Source: Goodfellowiella coeruleoviolacea
GTDB lineage: Bacteria > Actinomycetota > Actinomycetes > Mycobacteriales > Pseudonocardiaceae
Length of the DNA stretch: 64,000 bases
Assembly (NCBI RefSeq): GCF_024171785.1
Contig: NZ_JAMTCK010000015.1
Location: 209,129-273,128, forward strand
Direction of reading: 5' to 3'
The notes beneath the pieces were generated by a model that saw only the letters and a list, made by a program, of their open reading frames with translations, had not been told where the DNA came from and did no database searches. Shown here in pieces: positions 31,535 through 40,367 of the stretch. Numbering within the stretch: position 1 is the first letter of the stretch; each line of letters opens with the position of its first letter. The position numbers were made by a program, and so were the translations under genes.

Positions 31535-34500
31535 CACTGCTCGCCGACAAGCGCGATGAACACCACGAGCGCGACGAACCCGCCCTGGTCAGCCCGGCCG
31601 AGGTGGCCGCGGCCCTCGGCCTGCACCCGCCCACCCCGGAACAGGCGGCGGTGATCGCCGCGCCGGCCGAACCCGCCCTGGTGGTGGCCGGGGCCGGCGC
31701 CGGCAAGACCGAGACCATGGCCGCCCGGGTGGTGTGGCTGGTGGCCAACGGCCTGGTCACCCCGGACCGGGTGCTGGGCCTGACGTTCACCCGCAAGGCG
31801 GCCAGGCAGCTGGCCGAGCGGGTGCGGGCCCGGCTGCGCCGGCTGGCCGGCTCCGGCCTGCTGGACCGGCTCGACCCCAGCGGTGAGCGCCGCGCGGCCG
31901 TGCTGACCAGCGAACCCACCGTGCTCACCTACCACGCCTACGCCGGCCGGCTGGTCGCCGAACACGGGCTGCGCCTGCCGGTGGAGCCCGGCGTGCGGCT
32001 GCTCACCGAGACCGCGTCCTGGCAGCTGGCGCACCGGGTGGTGAGCACCTGGACCGAGGACCTGGACACCGACAAGGTGCCGGCCACCATCACCAACTAC
32101 CTGCTCGCGCTGGCCGGTGAGCTGGGCGAGCACCTGGTCGACCCGGACCGGCTGCGCGCGCACGCCAGCTGGCTGTGCCAGACGATCGAGAACGCGCCCA
32201 GGGCCCCCCGCCAGCGCGCGGACCTGCCGGTGGGGCTGCGCGAGATCATCGCGGCGCAGCGGCTGCGGGCGGCGCTGCTGCCGCTGCTGGACGCCTACGC
32301 GCAGCGCAAGCGGCGCGAGGCCGCCATGGACTTCGCCGACCAGATGTCCCTGGCCGCGCGGCTGGCCAGCGAACACCCCGAGGTGGTGCGCGGCGAGCGG
32401 GACCGGTTCGGCGCGGTGCTGCTGGACGAGTACCAGGACACCGGGCACGCCCAGCGGGTGCTGCTGCGCTCGCTGTTCGGCGGCGCCGACGACCCGCCGC
32501 TGCCGGTCACCTCCGTGGGTGACCCGGCGCAGGCGATCTACGGCTGGCGCGGGGCCAGCGCCGCCAACCTGCCCCGGTTCACCACCGACTTCCCGGTGGC
32601 CAGGGCCGGCGAGGTGGTGCCGGCCCGCCGGTACGGGCTGCTCACCAGCTTCCGCAACCCGCCCGAGGTGCTGGCGCTGGCCAACGCCGTGTCCGGGCCG
32701 CTGCGCTCGGCCGGCCTGGAAGTGGACGAGCTGCGCGCCCGCGACGGCGCCGGCCCCGGTGACGTGCACTGCGCGCTGCTGCCGGACGTGCGCGCCGAAC
32801 TGGACTGGCTGGGCGACGCCGTGGCCAGCCGGTGGCACGCCGCGGTCGCGGCCGAGGGCAGCCCACCCACCGCGGCCGTGCTGGTGCGCCGCCGCGCCGA
32901 CATGGCCGGCATCGCCGCGGTGCTGCGCGACCGCGGCCTGCCCGTCGAGGTGGTCGGGCTGGGCGGCCTGCTGGACGAGCCCGAGGTGCGCGACCTGGTC
33001 AGCGCGCTGCGGGTGCTGGTGGAACCGCTGGCCGGCACGGCGGCGGCCCGGCTGCTCACCGGGTCGCGCTGGCGGCTGTCCGCCGCCGACCTGGCCGCGC
33101 TGTGGCAGCGCGCCGGCGAACTGGCCGGGCGCGGCGGCCGAACCAGCACCGGGTCCACAGTGGACGAGTCCGGAGTGGACGATCCGCTGGTGGCGCTGAC
33201 CCAGGCGCTGCCCGGCGAACACGCCGAACAGGCCGGCCTGGTGGACGCCCTGGACGACCCGGGCGAGCCGGAGCGCTACTCCGCCCAGGGCTACCGGCGC
33301 ATCCGCCGGCTGGGCTGGGAGCTGGCCGCGCTGCGCCGCCGGCTGGACCAGCCGCTGCCCGAGCTGGTCGCCGACGTGGAACGCACCCTGCTGCTGGACA
33401 TCGAGGCGATGGCCCGGCCGGGCGGCGTTGGCCGCGCCCACCTGGACGCGTTCGCCGACGTGGTCGCCGAGTACGCCGCGGCCAGCCCGTCCGCCACCCT
33501 GCCGTCCCTGTTGGACTACCTGACCACGGCCGAGCGCGCCGAGGACGGCCTGGAGCCGGGCGAGGTCGAGGTGGCCGAGGACCGGGTGCAGGTGCTCACC
33601 ATGCACGCGGCCAAGGGCCTGGAGTGGCAGGTGGTGGCCGTGCCGCACCTGGTCAAGGACGTGTTCCCGGGGCGGCGCAAGTCCTCCTGCTGGCTGCGCT
33701 CGGTCACCGAGCTGCCCGCGGAGCTGCACGGCGACGCCGAGGACCTGCCCCAGCTGCGGCTCACCGGCGCGGAGAACCGCAAGGAGCTGGAGGACGCGCT
33801 CACCGCGCACGCCGAGGAGTTCGAGCAGCGCCGGCTGGTCGAGGAGCGCCGGCTGCTGTACGTCGCGCTGACCCGGTCCGAGCGCACCCTGCTGATGTCC
33901 GGCCACTGGTGGGGCGAGACCGGCGAGCACCCGCGCGGCCCGTCCCCGTTCCTCACCGAGATCAGGGGCGCGCTCACCGCCGACATCGGCGTGGTCGACG
34001 TGTGGGCCGACGCGCCGGTCGAGGGCGAGCCCAACCCGCTGGCCGAGGTGACCACGTCCGCGCGCTGGCCGGTGGACCCGCTGGGCTCGCGCCGGGCCGC
34101 CGTGGCCGAGGGCGCCGACCTGGTGCTGGCCGCCCTGGCGGAGCTGCCCGACGCCGAGCCGCCCGGTGCCGAGCCGCCTGACGCCGAGCCGCCTGACGCC
34201 GAGCCGCCTGACGCCGAGCCGCCTGACGCAGACCGGCCCGCCGCCGGCTTGGCCGACGCCAGCTTGGCTGAAACCGCAGCGGCCGAGCCGCCGGAACCGC
34301 CGGAACCACCGGAGCCGCCCGAGGACTTCCCGCCGGAGCCGTTCGACGACTACCCGCCGGAGGACGACTACCAAGCTGACTACCCGCCCGAAGCCGACTT
34401 GCCGCCCGAGCCACCCGAGGACTTCCCCCCGGACGAGCCGCCCGACGACGGCCTGCCCCCGGACGACGTGGTGGCTGGGGACCTCTCACTCGGGGACCTC

Positions 34501-35256
34501 TCACTCGGGGACGTCCCGCCCGGGGACTCCGTCCTGGCCGAGGAGTTCACCTCGCCGGGGCTCGACCTGCCCGAGGACGACCCCGAGGGCTGGGCCAGGG
34601 ACGTGGACGTGCTGCTGGCCGAGCGGGCCGGCGCGGGTCGGCGGGAACGGGTGGCCCTGCCCGACCAGCTGTCCGTGAGCCAACTGGTGGAGCTGGCCGC
34701 CGACCCGGCCGCGCTGGCCCGCCGGCTGCGGCGGCCACTGCCGTTCCCACCCAACCCGCTGGCGCGGCGCGGCACCGCGTTCCACACCTGGCTGGAGAAG
34801 CGCTTCGGCGCCAACCGGTTGCTGGACATCGACGAGCTGCCCGGCGCGGCCGACGAGGGCGCGGCCCCGGACAGCGAGCTGGACCGGTTGCGCGCCGCGT
34901 TCCTGGCCAGCGACTGGGCCGAGCGGATGCCGCACGACGTGGAGGTGCCGTTCGAGACCGAGGTGGACGGCATCGCCGTGCGGGGCCGGATGGACGCGGT
35001 GTTCGCCGACCCGGACGGCGGGTGGACCGTGGTCGACTGGAAGACCGGCGCGCTGCCCGACCGGGACCGGCTGCCCGCGCTGTCGGTGCAGCTGGCCGCC
35101 TACCGGCTGGCCTGGGCGGCGCTGTCCGGGGCACCGGTGTCCTCGGTGCGGGCGGCGTTCCACTACGTGCGGCACAACCGCACGCTGCGGCCGGCCGACC
35201 TGCTCGACGCGGACGGGTTGCGTGCGCTGATCCGGGGCGTGCCCACCGTGGACTGA
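31531..35256 (+). CDS. adnB: AdnB: lead motor and nuclease subunit of AdnAB
   Basis: 1241 residues, longer than the roughly 1100 of mycobacterial AdnB. Walker A VVAGAGAGKTETMAARVV is near residue 55, Walker B LLDEYQDTGHAQ near 297, and motif VI in LLYVALTRSERTLLMSGHWW. The nuclease domain carries GRMDAVFADPDGGWTVVDWK. The extra length is an acidic, Pro/Glu-rich linker (residues about 870-1020) between helicase and nuclease domains, built partly from a 15-bp tandem repeat. GTG 31531 overlaps the adnA stop. This subunit is the dominant helicase in the complex. In mycobacteria the next genes are a K+ channel and nudC; here those lie 7 and 19.5 kb away. Confidence 0.92.
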   Translation: MTLLADKRDEHHERDEPALVSPAEVAAALGLHPPTPEQAAVIAAPAEPALVVAGAGAGKTETMAARVVWLVANGLVTPDRVLGLTFTRKAARQLAERVRARLRRLAGSGLLDRLDPSGERRAAVLTSEPTVLTYHAYAGRLVAEHGLRLPVEPGVRLLTETASWQLAHRVVSTWTEDLDTDKVPATITNYLLALAGELGEHLVDPDRLRAHASWLCQTIENAPRAPRQRADLPVGLREIIAAQRLRAALLPLLDAYAQRKRREAAMDFADQMSLAARLASEHPEVVRGERDRFGAVLLDEYQDTGHAQRVLLRSLFGGADDPPLPVTSVGDPAQAIYGWRGASAANLPRFTTDFPVARAGEVVPARRYGLLTSFRNPPEVLALANAVSGPLRSAGLEVDELRARDGAGPGDVHCALLPDVRAELDWLGDAVASRWHAAVAAEGSPPTAAVLVRRRADMAGIAAVLRDRGLPVEVVGLGGLLDEPEVRDLVSALRVLVEPLAGTAAARLLTGSRWRLSAADLAALWQRAGELAGRGGRTSTGSTVDESGVDDPLVALTQALPGEHAEQAGLVDALDDPGEPERYSAQGYRRIRRLGWELAALRRRLDQPLPELVADVERTLLLDIEAMARPGGVGRAHLDAFADVVAEYAAASPSATLPSLLDYLTTAERAEDGLEPGEVEVAEDRVQVLTMHAAKGLEWQVVAVPHLVKDVFPGRRKSSCWLRSVTELPAELHGDAEDLPQLRLTGAENRKELEDALTAHAEEFEQRRLVEERRLLYVALTRSERTLLMSGHWWGETGEHPRGPSPFLTEIRGALTADIGVVDVWADAPVEGEPNPLAEVTTSARWPVDPLGSRRAAVAEGADLVLAALAELPDAEPPGAEPPDAEPPDAEPPDAEPPDADRPAAGLADASLAETAAAEPPEPPEPPEPPEDFPPEPFDDYPPEDDYQADYPPEADLPPEPPEDFPPDEPPDDGLPPDDVVAGDLSLGDLSLGDVPPGDSVLAEEFTSPGLDLPEDDPEGWARDVDVLLAERAGAGRRERVALPDQLSVSQLVELAADPAALARRLRRPLPFPPNPLARRGTAFHTWLEKRFGANRLLDIDELPGAADEGAAPDSELDRLRAAFLASDWAERMPHDVEVPFETEVDGIAVRGRMDAVFADPDGGWTVVDWKTGALPDRDRLPALSVQLAAYRLAWAALSGAPVSSVRAAFHYVRHNRTLRPADLLDADGLRALIRGVPTVD
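33153..33165. repeat. Exact copy of the recurrent 13-bp palindrome GTCCACWGTGGAC (in adnB)
   Basis: GTCCACAGTGGAC within adnB, read in frame as S-T-V-D with the rare Thr codon ACA. A second exact copy is in nudC at 54836-54848; single-mismatch copies are at 7284-7296, 11710-11722, 30711-30723 and 53478-53490. Confidence 0.7.
34150..34239 (+). repeat. 15-bp tandem repeat encoding D-A-E-P-P in adnB
   Basis: Six 15-bp units of GACGCCGAGCCGCCT start at 34150, 34165, 34180, 34195, 34210 and 34225. The first five vary slightly and the last degenerates. A second, shorter repeat (GGGGACCTCTCACTC twice) follows at 34477-34506. Both are in frame and lengthen a disordered acidic linker. Confidence 0.85.
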
Positions 35257-35352
35257 GGCCGGCGGGGGCGGAGGCCGGGGGTGCCGGGCAAGGCGTGGAC
35301 TGGGAACGGCTGGTGGGGTCCGCGATCGGCGCGGCTGTGCAAGGATCGGGCG

Positions 35353-35979
35353 ATGCACAGCCCTGCAAGCTGGAAGCTGGCCAGTCCGCCGGAGACCCCG
35401 GCCAGCATTGCCGTGGACCTCGTCGAACTGCGCGAACCACTGGTCCGGGTCACCCGCACCGAGGCCGGGGACTGGTGCTTCGACGGGCCGGGCGAGGCCC
35501 GCGAGCTGGTGGAGGAGATCACCCTCGGCGACGTGGTGCGGGCCTGGCCGCACGTGGCCGTGTTGCGGATGGTCCAGCCGGGGGAGACCGCGGTGTGGAA
35601 CTGGGCGGAGAACGGCTGGCACATCGCGCCGCTGTCCAACCAGGCCGAGCTGAGCTGCGCGGACCTGGCGGACAGCGCCTGGCCGGAGGACCTGCCGGCC
35701 GAGGACCCGGCCGTGGTCGAGCGGGCGGTGGTCACCGGCGAGGCGCTGCTCACCGACGTGCAGCGGGACGACGAGGGCTTCTCGTTCGTCGGCCCGGGCG
35801 AGGACGAGCTGTCGGTGGACGCGTACGTGCTGGTGCGACTGGCCGACGCGGTGCGGCGCTGGCCGCACTCGTTCGGCGTGGTGCGGGCGCTGCAACCCGG
35901 CGAGGGCGTGGAGTGGGACGCCGAGGAACTGCGCTGGGACGCCTACCGGCTGACCTACCCGACCCAGCCGGAGCTGTGA
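35353..35979 (+). CDS. Hypothetical protein with an internal duplication
   Basis: 208 residues from ATG 35353 (MHSPASWKLASPP), preceded by AAGGA. Two halves resemble each other: GDWCFDGPGEA, VVRAWPHVAVLRMVQPGETA in the first, GFSFVGPGEDE, AVRRWPHSFGVVRALQPGEG in the second. The protein is acidic and soluble, without signal or metal motif. The repeated F-x-G-P-G-E and WPH segments suggest two tandem small domains. It lies 96 bp after adnB and may be co-transcribed, but no link to repair is evident. Its last 25 bp overlap the convergent gene. Confidence 0.65.
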   Translation: MHSPASWKLASPPETPASIAVDLVELREPLVRVTRTEAGDWCFDGPGEARELVEEITLGDVVRAWPHVAVLRMVQPGETAVWNWAENGWHIAPLSNQAELSCADLADSAWPEDLPAEDPAVVERAVVTGEALLTDVQRDDEGFSFVGPGEDELSVDAYVLVRLADAVRRWPHSFGVVRALQPGEGVEWDAEELRWDAYRLTYPTQPEL

Positions 35980-36674
35980 CCGGCCTCGGCCTGCCGGTTG
36001 ACCCCGGGCGCGCCGCCGCCCGGGGCCGGAACCTCCGGAGCGTTGACCCCTGAGGCGTCGACTCCGGGCGCGCTGGTCCCCTGCGCGGTGACCTCGGGGC
36101 CGTTGACCTCGGCCGTCAGGCGCGCGCGGAGTTCCCTGGCCAGCGTGGTCACGTCGGTGGGCTGCGCCTCGACCACCCGGTCGTAGAGCACCTCCAGCAG
36201 CCACCGGCCGAACAGCGACGGGCCGAACTCGGCCGACCGGTCCTCGGGTGGCACCACCAGGTTGGCCGAGCGCCGCGCGCGGTCCGCGGCCACCACACCC
36301 ACCCCGTAGTAGTCCAGTTCGATCACCGACCACGAGCCGACCGGCGGGGTCTCCGGCAGCACCACGACGCACGGGGCGAGCGTCATCAGCGTGCCGCAGG
36401 ACTGTAACGCGCGGTCCGCGGCGGGCGCGTTGACCAGCACACCGACCAGTTCGACGGCGGCGACCGGCAGGTGGCGGTGCCGGTCGGGCTCGAACCAGGA
36501 GCGGAACCAGGACGGGTCAGCCTGGGGCGGCCAGCCGTTGCGGCTGCGCCAGGTGTGCACGTCCCGGCGAAGCCGCACCACGGCGGACACCTGCTGGCCG
36601 AGCACGGCGACGTCGGGCACGAGGAGCCCGCGCCAGCCAAGGGCTGCGACGGCCTGCTTCAGGAGCGGTTGCAC
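35955..36674 (-). CDS. Hypothetical protein
   Basis: 239 residues from GTG 36674, with AGGAT seven bases upstream. The first half looks globular (LLVPDVAVLGQQVSAVVRLR, then HLPVAAVELVGVLVNAPAAD) and the second half, from about residue 200, is a Pro/Gly/Ala-rich disordered tail. No family recognised. It is convergent with the preceding gene (25-bp overlap) and divergent from the secreted protein at 37075. Confidence 0.6.
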   Translation of the reverse strand: MQPLLKQAVAALGWRGLLVPDVAVLGQQVSAVVRLRRDVHTWRSRNGWPPQADPSWFRSWFEPDRHRHLPVAAVELVGVLVNAPAADRALQSCGTLMTLAPCVVVLPETPPVGSWSVIELDYYGVGVVAADRARRSANLVVPPEDRSAEFGPSLFGRWLLEVLYDRVVEAQPTDVTTLARELRARLTAEVNGPEVTAQGTSAPGVDASGVNAPEVPAPGGGAPGVNRQAEAGHSSGWVG

Positions 36675-37074
36675 TCGGCATCCTAATTTTGTTGCAGATT
36701 CAACGACGCTTGCTGAACAACGAACGGGCGGTACGTGTTCCTGCCGGTGCTCAGCGTAGTGGTCGCGCTGGATACCTCATATGCAGATTACGAATAAGTC
36801 CCTGCATCGCCGCGATTGCGACGAGTGCCGCCCCGGGGCGGCTCCGGGGCCCGTCCGACCCGGCTGAGCGGGGCCGATGCCGGGAGGAACCGCTGTCACG
36901 TGCACGCCTTTCCTGCGGTGCGGTCGGCCTGTGATCTTTCCCATCCGGCTGGTCAACCCGCCTGATGCGGTGACCGCCGGAGGAGTGAAATCCGCGCCGC
37001 GGTTGCGCCGGTACCCGGTTTCCGGGTCTCCGTGCCGCTGACCCGCCGAACCACGGAGAACGGACGGAGATCGG
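36675..37074. other. 400-bp divergent intergenic region
   Basis: No gene is supported. The left third (36680-36800) is AT-richer than its surroundings and contains TTGTTGCAGATTCAACGACG-type sequence suitable for promoters. The right end (37060-37074) has the GGACGGAGA ribosome-binding site of the next gene. I see no palindromic operator. Confidence 0.35.
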
Positions 37075-37584
37075 ATGAGCGCGCACGCGATTCCCGCCAC
37101 CCCCGCCCTGACCGCCGCCAGCTGCCTGACCGCCGCCACCTGGCTGGGCACCGTGCTCGCGCTGGCACCCGCCGCGAGCGCCAGCGGCGACAAGCTGACC
37201 CACGAGGAGGCGGTCGAGCGGCTCCTCGACGCCGGCGTCACCTGGAACTCCACCGGCGGCTGCACCGACCGCGACAACCCGGCGTGCACCTCGTTCGACC
37301 AGGTCAACTCCGGCACGATCGACGGCGTGATCACGTTGAAGGAGGCCAGCGGCTGTCCGGTCAACGTCAGCGGCGGCACCGAGGCCGGCCACTCGTTGGC
37401 CAACCCGCACAGCCACTGGGCCGGCTACAAGCTCGACCTCAGCAAGAACCCCTGCCTGGACAACTACATCCGCGGCAGCTTCAGCTACGTGGGCCGGCGC
37501 GCCGACGGCTACGGGCAGTGGCAGGCGCTGTCCGGCAACCTGTACTGCGACGAGGGCAACCACTGGGACGTTCTCTACTACTGA
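37075..37584 (+). CDS. Secreted protein, possibly M15-like peptidase
   Basis: 169 residues. A signal peptide (TAASCLTAATWLGTVLALAP, cleaved near AAASAS as PAASAS) precedes a Cys-rich domain: WNSTGGCTDRDNPACTSFDQ, IDGVITLKEASGCPVNVSGG, then GTEAGHS and HSHWAGYKLDLSKNPC. The spacing of the His residues and the Asp in HSHW-x-GYKLD resembles the zinc site of M15-type D-Ala-D-Ala peptidases, which would suit a cell-wall role, but the domain is short and the match is by eye. GGAG precedes ATG 37075. Confidence 0.7.
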   Translation: MSAHAIPATPALTAASCLTAATWLGTVLALAPAASASGDKLTHEEAVERLLDAGVTWNSTGGCTDRDNPACTSFDQVNSGTIDGVITLKEASGCPVNVSGGTEAGHSLANPHSHWAGYKLDLSKNPCLDNYIRGSFSYVGRRADGYGQWQALSGNLYCDEGNHWDVLYY

Positions 37585-37614
37585 GCCGGGACTGCTGGGC
37601 CGGGCTGCTGAGCC

Positions 37615-37710
37615 GGGCCTACCGGGCCGGCCTGCTGAATCGGACTGCTGGACCGGGCCTACCGGGCCGGCCTGCTGAGTCGGGTTGCTGAGTCGGGCCT
37701 ACCGGCCGGG
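37615..37710. repeat. 40-bp tandem repeat in intergenic DNA
   Basis: GGGCCTACCGGGCCGG recurs at 37615, 37655 and, shortened, at 37695, a 40-bp period, with CTGCTGARTCGG blocks between. It directly follows the secreted gene and fills the space to the next, and can form several GGCC-rich stems, so it may function as a terminator. Confidence 0.6.
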
Positions 37711-37711
37711 A

Positions 37712-37924
37712 CTAGCCGCCGGCACCGGCCGGGTCACCGGCCACGGCGGCCCGGCAGGCCGGGCACACGCTCTGGCCGCCCCCCTTCATCACCGTTGTCT
37801 CGGTGAGCAGCAGGGCGCACGCGGTCTGGTAGAACCCGTCCTCGGTGCCGGCTGTCTGGTCGGCGGGGATCGCGTGGGCCAGCCCGTCCATGGCTGAACA
37901 CCACCACACATGGCCGGTGGTCAT
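37712..37924 (-). CDS. Small conserved actinobacterial protein with a CxxC
   Basis: 70 residues from ATG 37924 (MTTGHVWWCSAMDGLAHAIP), with the strong ribosome-binding site AAGGAGGAC. It contains TACALLLTETTVMKGG and a C-terminal SVCPACRAAV, so a Cys pair plus other Cys could bind zinc. The layout (WW near the start, DGLAHAIP, final CPxC) matches small zinc-ribbon-like proteins common in Pseudonocardiales and of unknown function. Confidence 0.7.
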   Translation of the reverse strand: MTTGHVWWCSAMDGLAHAIPADQTAGTEDGFYQTACALLLTETTVMKGGGQSVCPACRAAVAGDPAGAGG

Positions 37925-38236
37925 GCTGGCGTCCTCCTTGTTCGGCCATGCCGGGGCGGTCGCCGGCAGGGACGTTGGCGGGGGTGCTGGGTGGCCCGGT
38001 TCCGGACCGGGATCGACGGTGTCCGCACATGAGGATTTCGGTGCTCGCCGGCCGATCGTTTGCAGAACTCAGCCCACCGTGTAGTGACCCACTCGTTCGA
38101 GTGGTCCCTGGGCAACTCAGAGTCGCGTAAAAATCGGACTTTGCCGAGTGCTCGCTGCTCAGCCGCACCGGCACCGGCGCATCCGCGCACCCGCCGCCCG
38201 ATCCCGTCCCCCGGGGGGCGTCGCCGCCGGCGCGGG
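37925..38236. other. Intergenic region with a perfect inverted repeat
   Basis: 312 bp between two minus-strand genes. It contains the inverted repeat CCACTCG-TT-CGAGTGG (38089-38104) and, just right of it, a small AT-rich tract (GTAAAAATCGG, 38127). It may hold the TetR terminator and the promoter of the small CxxC gene. No gene is supported. Confidence 0.4.
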
Positions 38237-38833
38237 CTACCCCGCCGCGGGGTCCAGCTCCAGGTGCTGCCAGAGCCGCTGGTCCCGGGTGAGCCGGAGG
38301 AGCTGGCGCTCCAGCAGGTGAGCCGCGCCCTCGGGGATGGCACCGCCCCACAGCGGGGTGGCGCTCGCGCCGTCGGCGGCGGCGATGACCAGGGACAGCA
38401 CGTGGTCGGGCAGGCCGTCGGCGCGCAGGTCCTCGGTCCAGCGGCGGGCGTCGGCGCGCGCGAGGTCCACGATCTCCGGCCAGTTGTGCAGCTGGGTGAC
38501 CAGGGCGACGCTCTCCCGCACCGCGGTCTCGTCGTGCTGGCCGGCCAGGGAGACCCTGATGTAGGCGCGGGTGAGCCGGCCGGGGGCCTGGTCGGCCGGG
38601 TCGACGGCGGCGACCACGTCGGCCCGGAACGACTCCATCAGGTCCTCGGCGAGGGCGCGCACCAGGTCGTCCTTGGTCGCGAAGTGGTAGAGCAGCCCGC
38701 CCTTGGACACCCCGGCCGCGCGGGCGATCTCGTCCAGGCTGGCGGAGATCCCCCGGGTGCGGATCACGGCGCTGGCCGCGTTCAGCAGCGCCCGGCGGGT
38801 CTCCTCCGGTGTGCGCCCGGCCTTGCGCGCCAT
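38237..38833 (-). CDS. TetR-family repressor of the adjacent efflux pump
   Basis: 198 residues. The N-terminal helix-turn-helix is RRALLNAASAVIRTRGISAS with LDEIARAAGVSKGGLLYHFA, and the ligand domain ends WQHLELDPAAG. TetR proteins of this type repress an efflux gene until they bind its substrate. It starts three bases after the stop of the MFS gene and is transcribed behind it, so pump and repressor form one operon with a palindromic operator in front. Autoregulation is inferred from that arrangement. Confidence 0.92.
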   Translation of the reverse strand: MARKAGRTPEETRRALLNAASAVIRTRGISASLDEIARAAGVSKGGLLYHFATKDDLVRALAEDLMESFRADVVAAVDPADQAPGRLTRAYIRVSLAGQHDETAVRESVALVTQLHNWPEIVDLARADARRWTEDLRADGLPDHVLSLVIAAADGASATPLWGGAIPEGAAHLLERQLLRLTRDQRLWQHLELDPAAG

Positions 38834-38836
38834 GTC

Positions 38837-40360
38837 TCACTCCTCTTCTGGCGCGCTCCCACCGCCCGCCGAGGGCCCTTTCCTACCCGACGGGATGGCG
38901 CGCCAGGCGACGAGGGCCGCCGCGGCGGTGATCACCGCGCCGATCAGCGCGGTGGTCTGCATGGCCGAGGTGAACGCCGTGCGCACCGCCTCGGCCAGCT
39001 CGGAGGTCGGGTCGAGCACGGCCAGCGCCGAGGCCGCCGAGTCGGCCAGTTCGGGGCGCACCGCGTCGGGCACGTCCAGTCCCGCCCGGTAGAACAGGGT
39101 CAGCACCGAGCCCAGCACCGCGATGCCGAGCGCGGTGCCGAGTTCGTAGGCGGTCTCGTGGATGGCCGAGCCGGCGCCGGCGCGGCGCGGCGGCAGCGCC
39201 GAGACCACCGCGTCGGCGGTCAGCGTCATCGCCAGCCCCACGCCCAGTCCGACCGGTACGAGGGCCAGGACCAGCCACAGGTAGCCCTGGGCGCCCTCGG
39301 CGAGGGAGACCAGGACCAGGCCGGTCGTGGCCAGCGCCAGGCCGGTGGCCACCGCGCGACCGGTGCCCAGCCGGGTGACGACCACGCCGACCACGGCGAC
39401 GACCAGCATCGCGGCGATCATCGCCGGCAGCTCGGTGAGCCCGGCCGCCAGCGGGTCGAGACCGCGCACCAGCTGGAGGTACTGGGAGAAGAAGAACAGC
39501 AGGCCGGTGAGGGCGAAGACGGCGATGAAGTCCGCCAGCACCGCGCCGCTGAACGCGCTGTTGCGGAACAGCCCGATGTCGAGCATCGGGGTGGCCAGCC
39601 GGCGCTGCCGCCGGACGAACAGCGTGCCGGCGGCCAGGCCGACCAGCGCGGTCCCCAGCGTCCAGCCGTCCAGGCCGGAACCGGTCGCGTGCTTGACCGC
39701 GTAGACCAGCGGGGTGACGGTCGCGATCGACAAGCCGGCCGAGAGCGGGTCGAACCGGCCCGGTGCCGGGTCGCGCGACTCCGGCAGCAGCAGGGTGCCC
39801 GCGACCAGGAACACGGCCACCACCGGCACGTTGACCAGGAACACCGAGCCCCACCAGAAGTGCTCCAGCAGCGCGCCGCCGACCAGCGGCCCCAGCGCCA
39901 GGCCGCCGCCAGAGCCGGCCGACCAGATGGCGATGGCCCTGGTGCGCTCGCGGGCGTCGGGGAACAGGTTGCGGATGATCGACAGCGTCGAGGGCATGAT
40001 CGTCGCGCCGGCCACGCCGAGCAGCACGCGGGCGGCGATCAGCGTGCCGGCGCTGGGGGAGAAGGCCGCCAGCGCCGAGGCCATCCCGAACGCGGCGGTG
40101 CCGATGAGCAGCACCTTCTTCCGGCCGAAGCGGTCGGCGATGGTGCCGGCCGGCACCAGCAGCCCGGCCAGGGTGAGCGAGTAGACGTCGCCGATCCACA
40201 GGACCTCGGTCGCCGTGGGCGCCAGGTCCCGGGTGAGGGCCGGCACCGCCAGGTGGAGCACGGTGCCGTCGATCGCGAGCAGCAGGACCGAGCCCACCAG
40301 CACGGCCAGGGCGGCCCACCGGCGTTGGACGTGCGGGATCACCGCGTTGGTCGTTGCCAT
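38837..40360 (-). CDS. MFS drug-efflux transporter, DHA2 (EmrB/QacA) family
   Basis: 507 residues with about 14 hydrophobic helices. The family motif A follows helix 2 (GTIADRFGRKKVLLIG), and motif D1 is in helix 1 (LLLAIDGTVLHLAVPAL). Helix 5 carries the antiporter motif C (GSGGGLALGPLVGGAL). Proton-driven export of hydrophobic or cationic drugs is likely. The ATG at 40360 lies seven bases after the -10 TATAGT, so the mRNA is probably leaderless; a TetR operator covers that -10. The downstream TetR gene belongs to the same operon. Confidence 0.92.
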   Translation of the reverse strand: MATTNAVIPHVQRRWAALAVLVGSVLLLAIDGTVLHLAVPALTRDLAPTATEVLWIGDVYSLTLAGLLVPAGTIADRFGRKKVLLIGTAAFGMASALAAFSPSAGTLIAARVLLGVAGATIMPSTLSIIRNLFPDARERTRAIAIWSAGSGGGLALGPLVGGALLEHFWWGSVFLVNVPVVAVFLVAGTLLLPESRDPAPGRFDPLSAGLSIATVTPLVYAVKHATGSGLDGWTLGTALVGLAAGTLFVRRQRRLATPMLDIGLFRNSAFSGAVLADFIAVFALTGLLFFFSQYLQLVRGLDPLAAGLTELPAMIAAMLVVAVVGVVVTRLGTGRAVATGLALATTGLVLVSLAEGAQGYLWLVLALVPVGLGVGLAMTLTADAVVSALPPRRAGAGSAIHETAYELGTALGIAVLGSVLTLFYRAGLDVPDAVRPELADSAASALAVLDPTSELAEAVRTAFTSAMQTTALIGAVITAAAALVAWRAIPSGRKGPSAGGGSAPEEE

Positions 40361-40367
40361 GCCCGAA

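Noticed and set aside
27860..34374. Very long open frames antisense to adnA and adnB (over 1000 codons each).
   Set aside because: They are phase shadows of strongly GC-biased coding sequence; their translations are low-complexity Arg/Gly/Gln-rich, while the sense frames carry conserved helicase and nuclease motifs.
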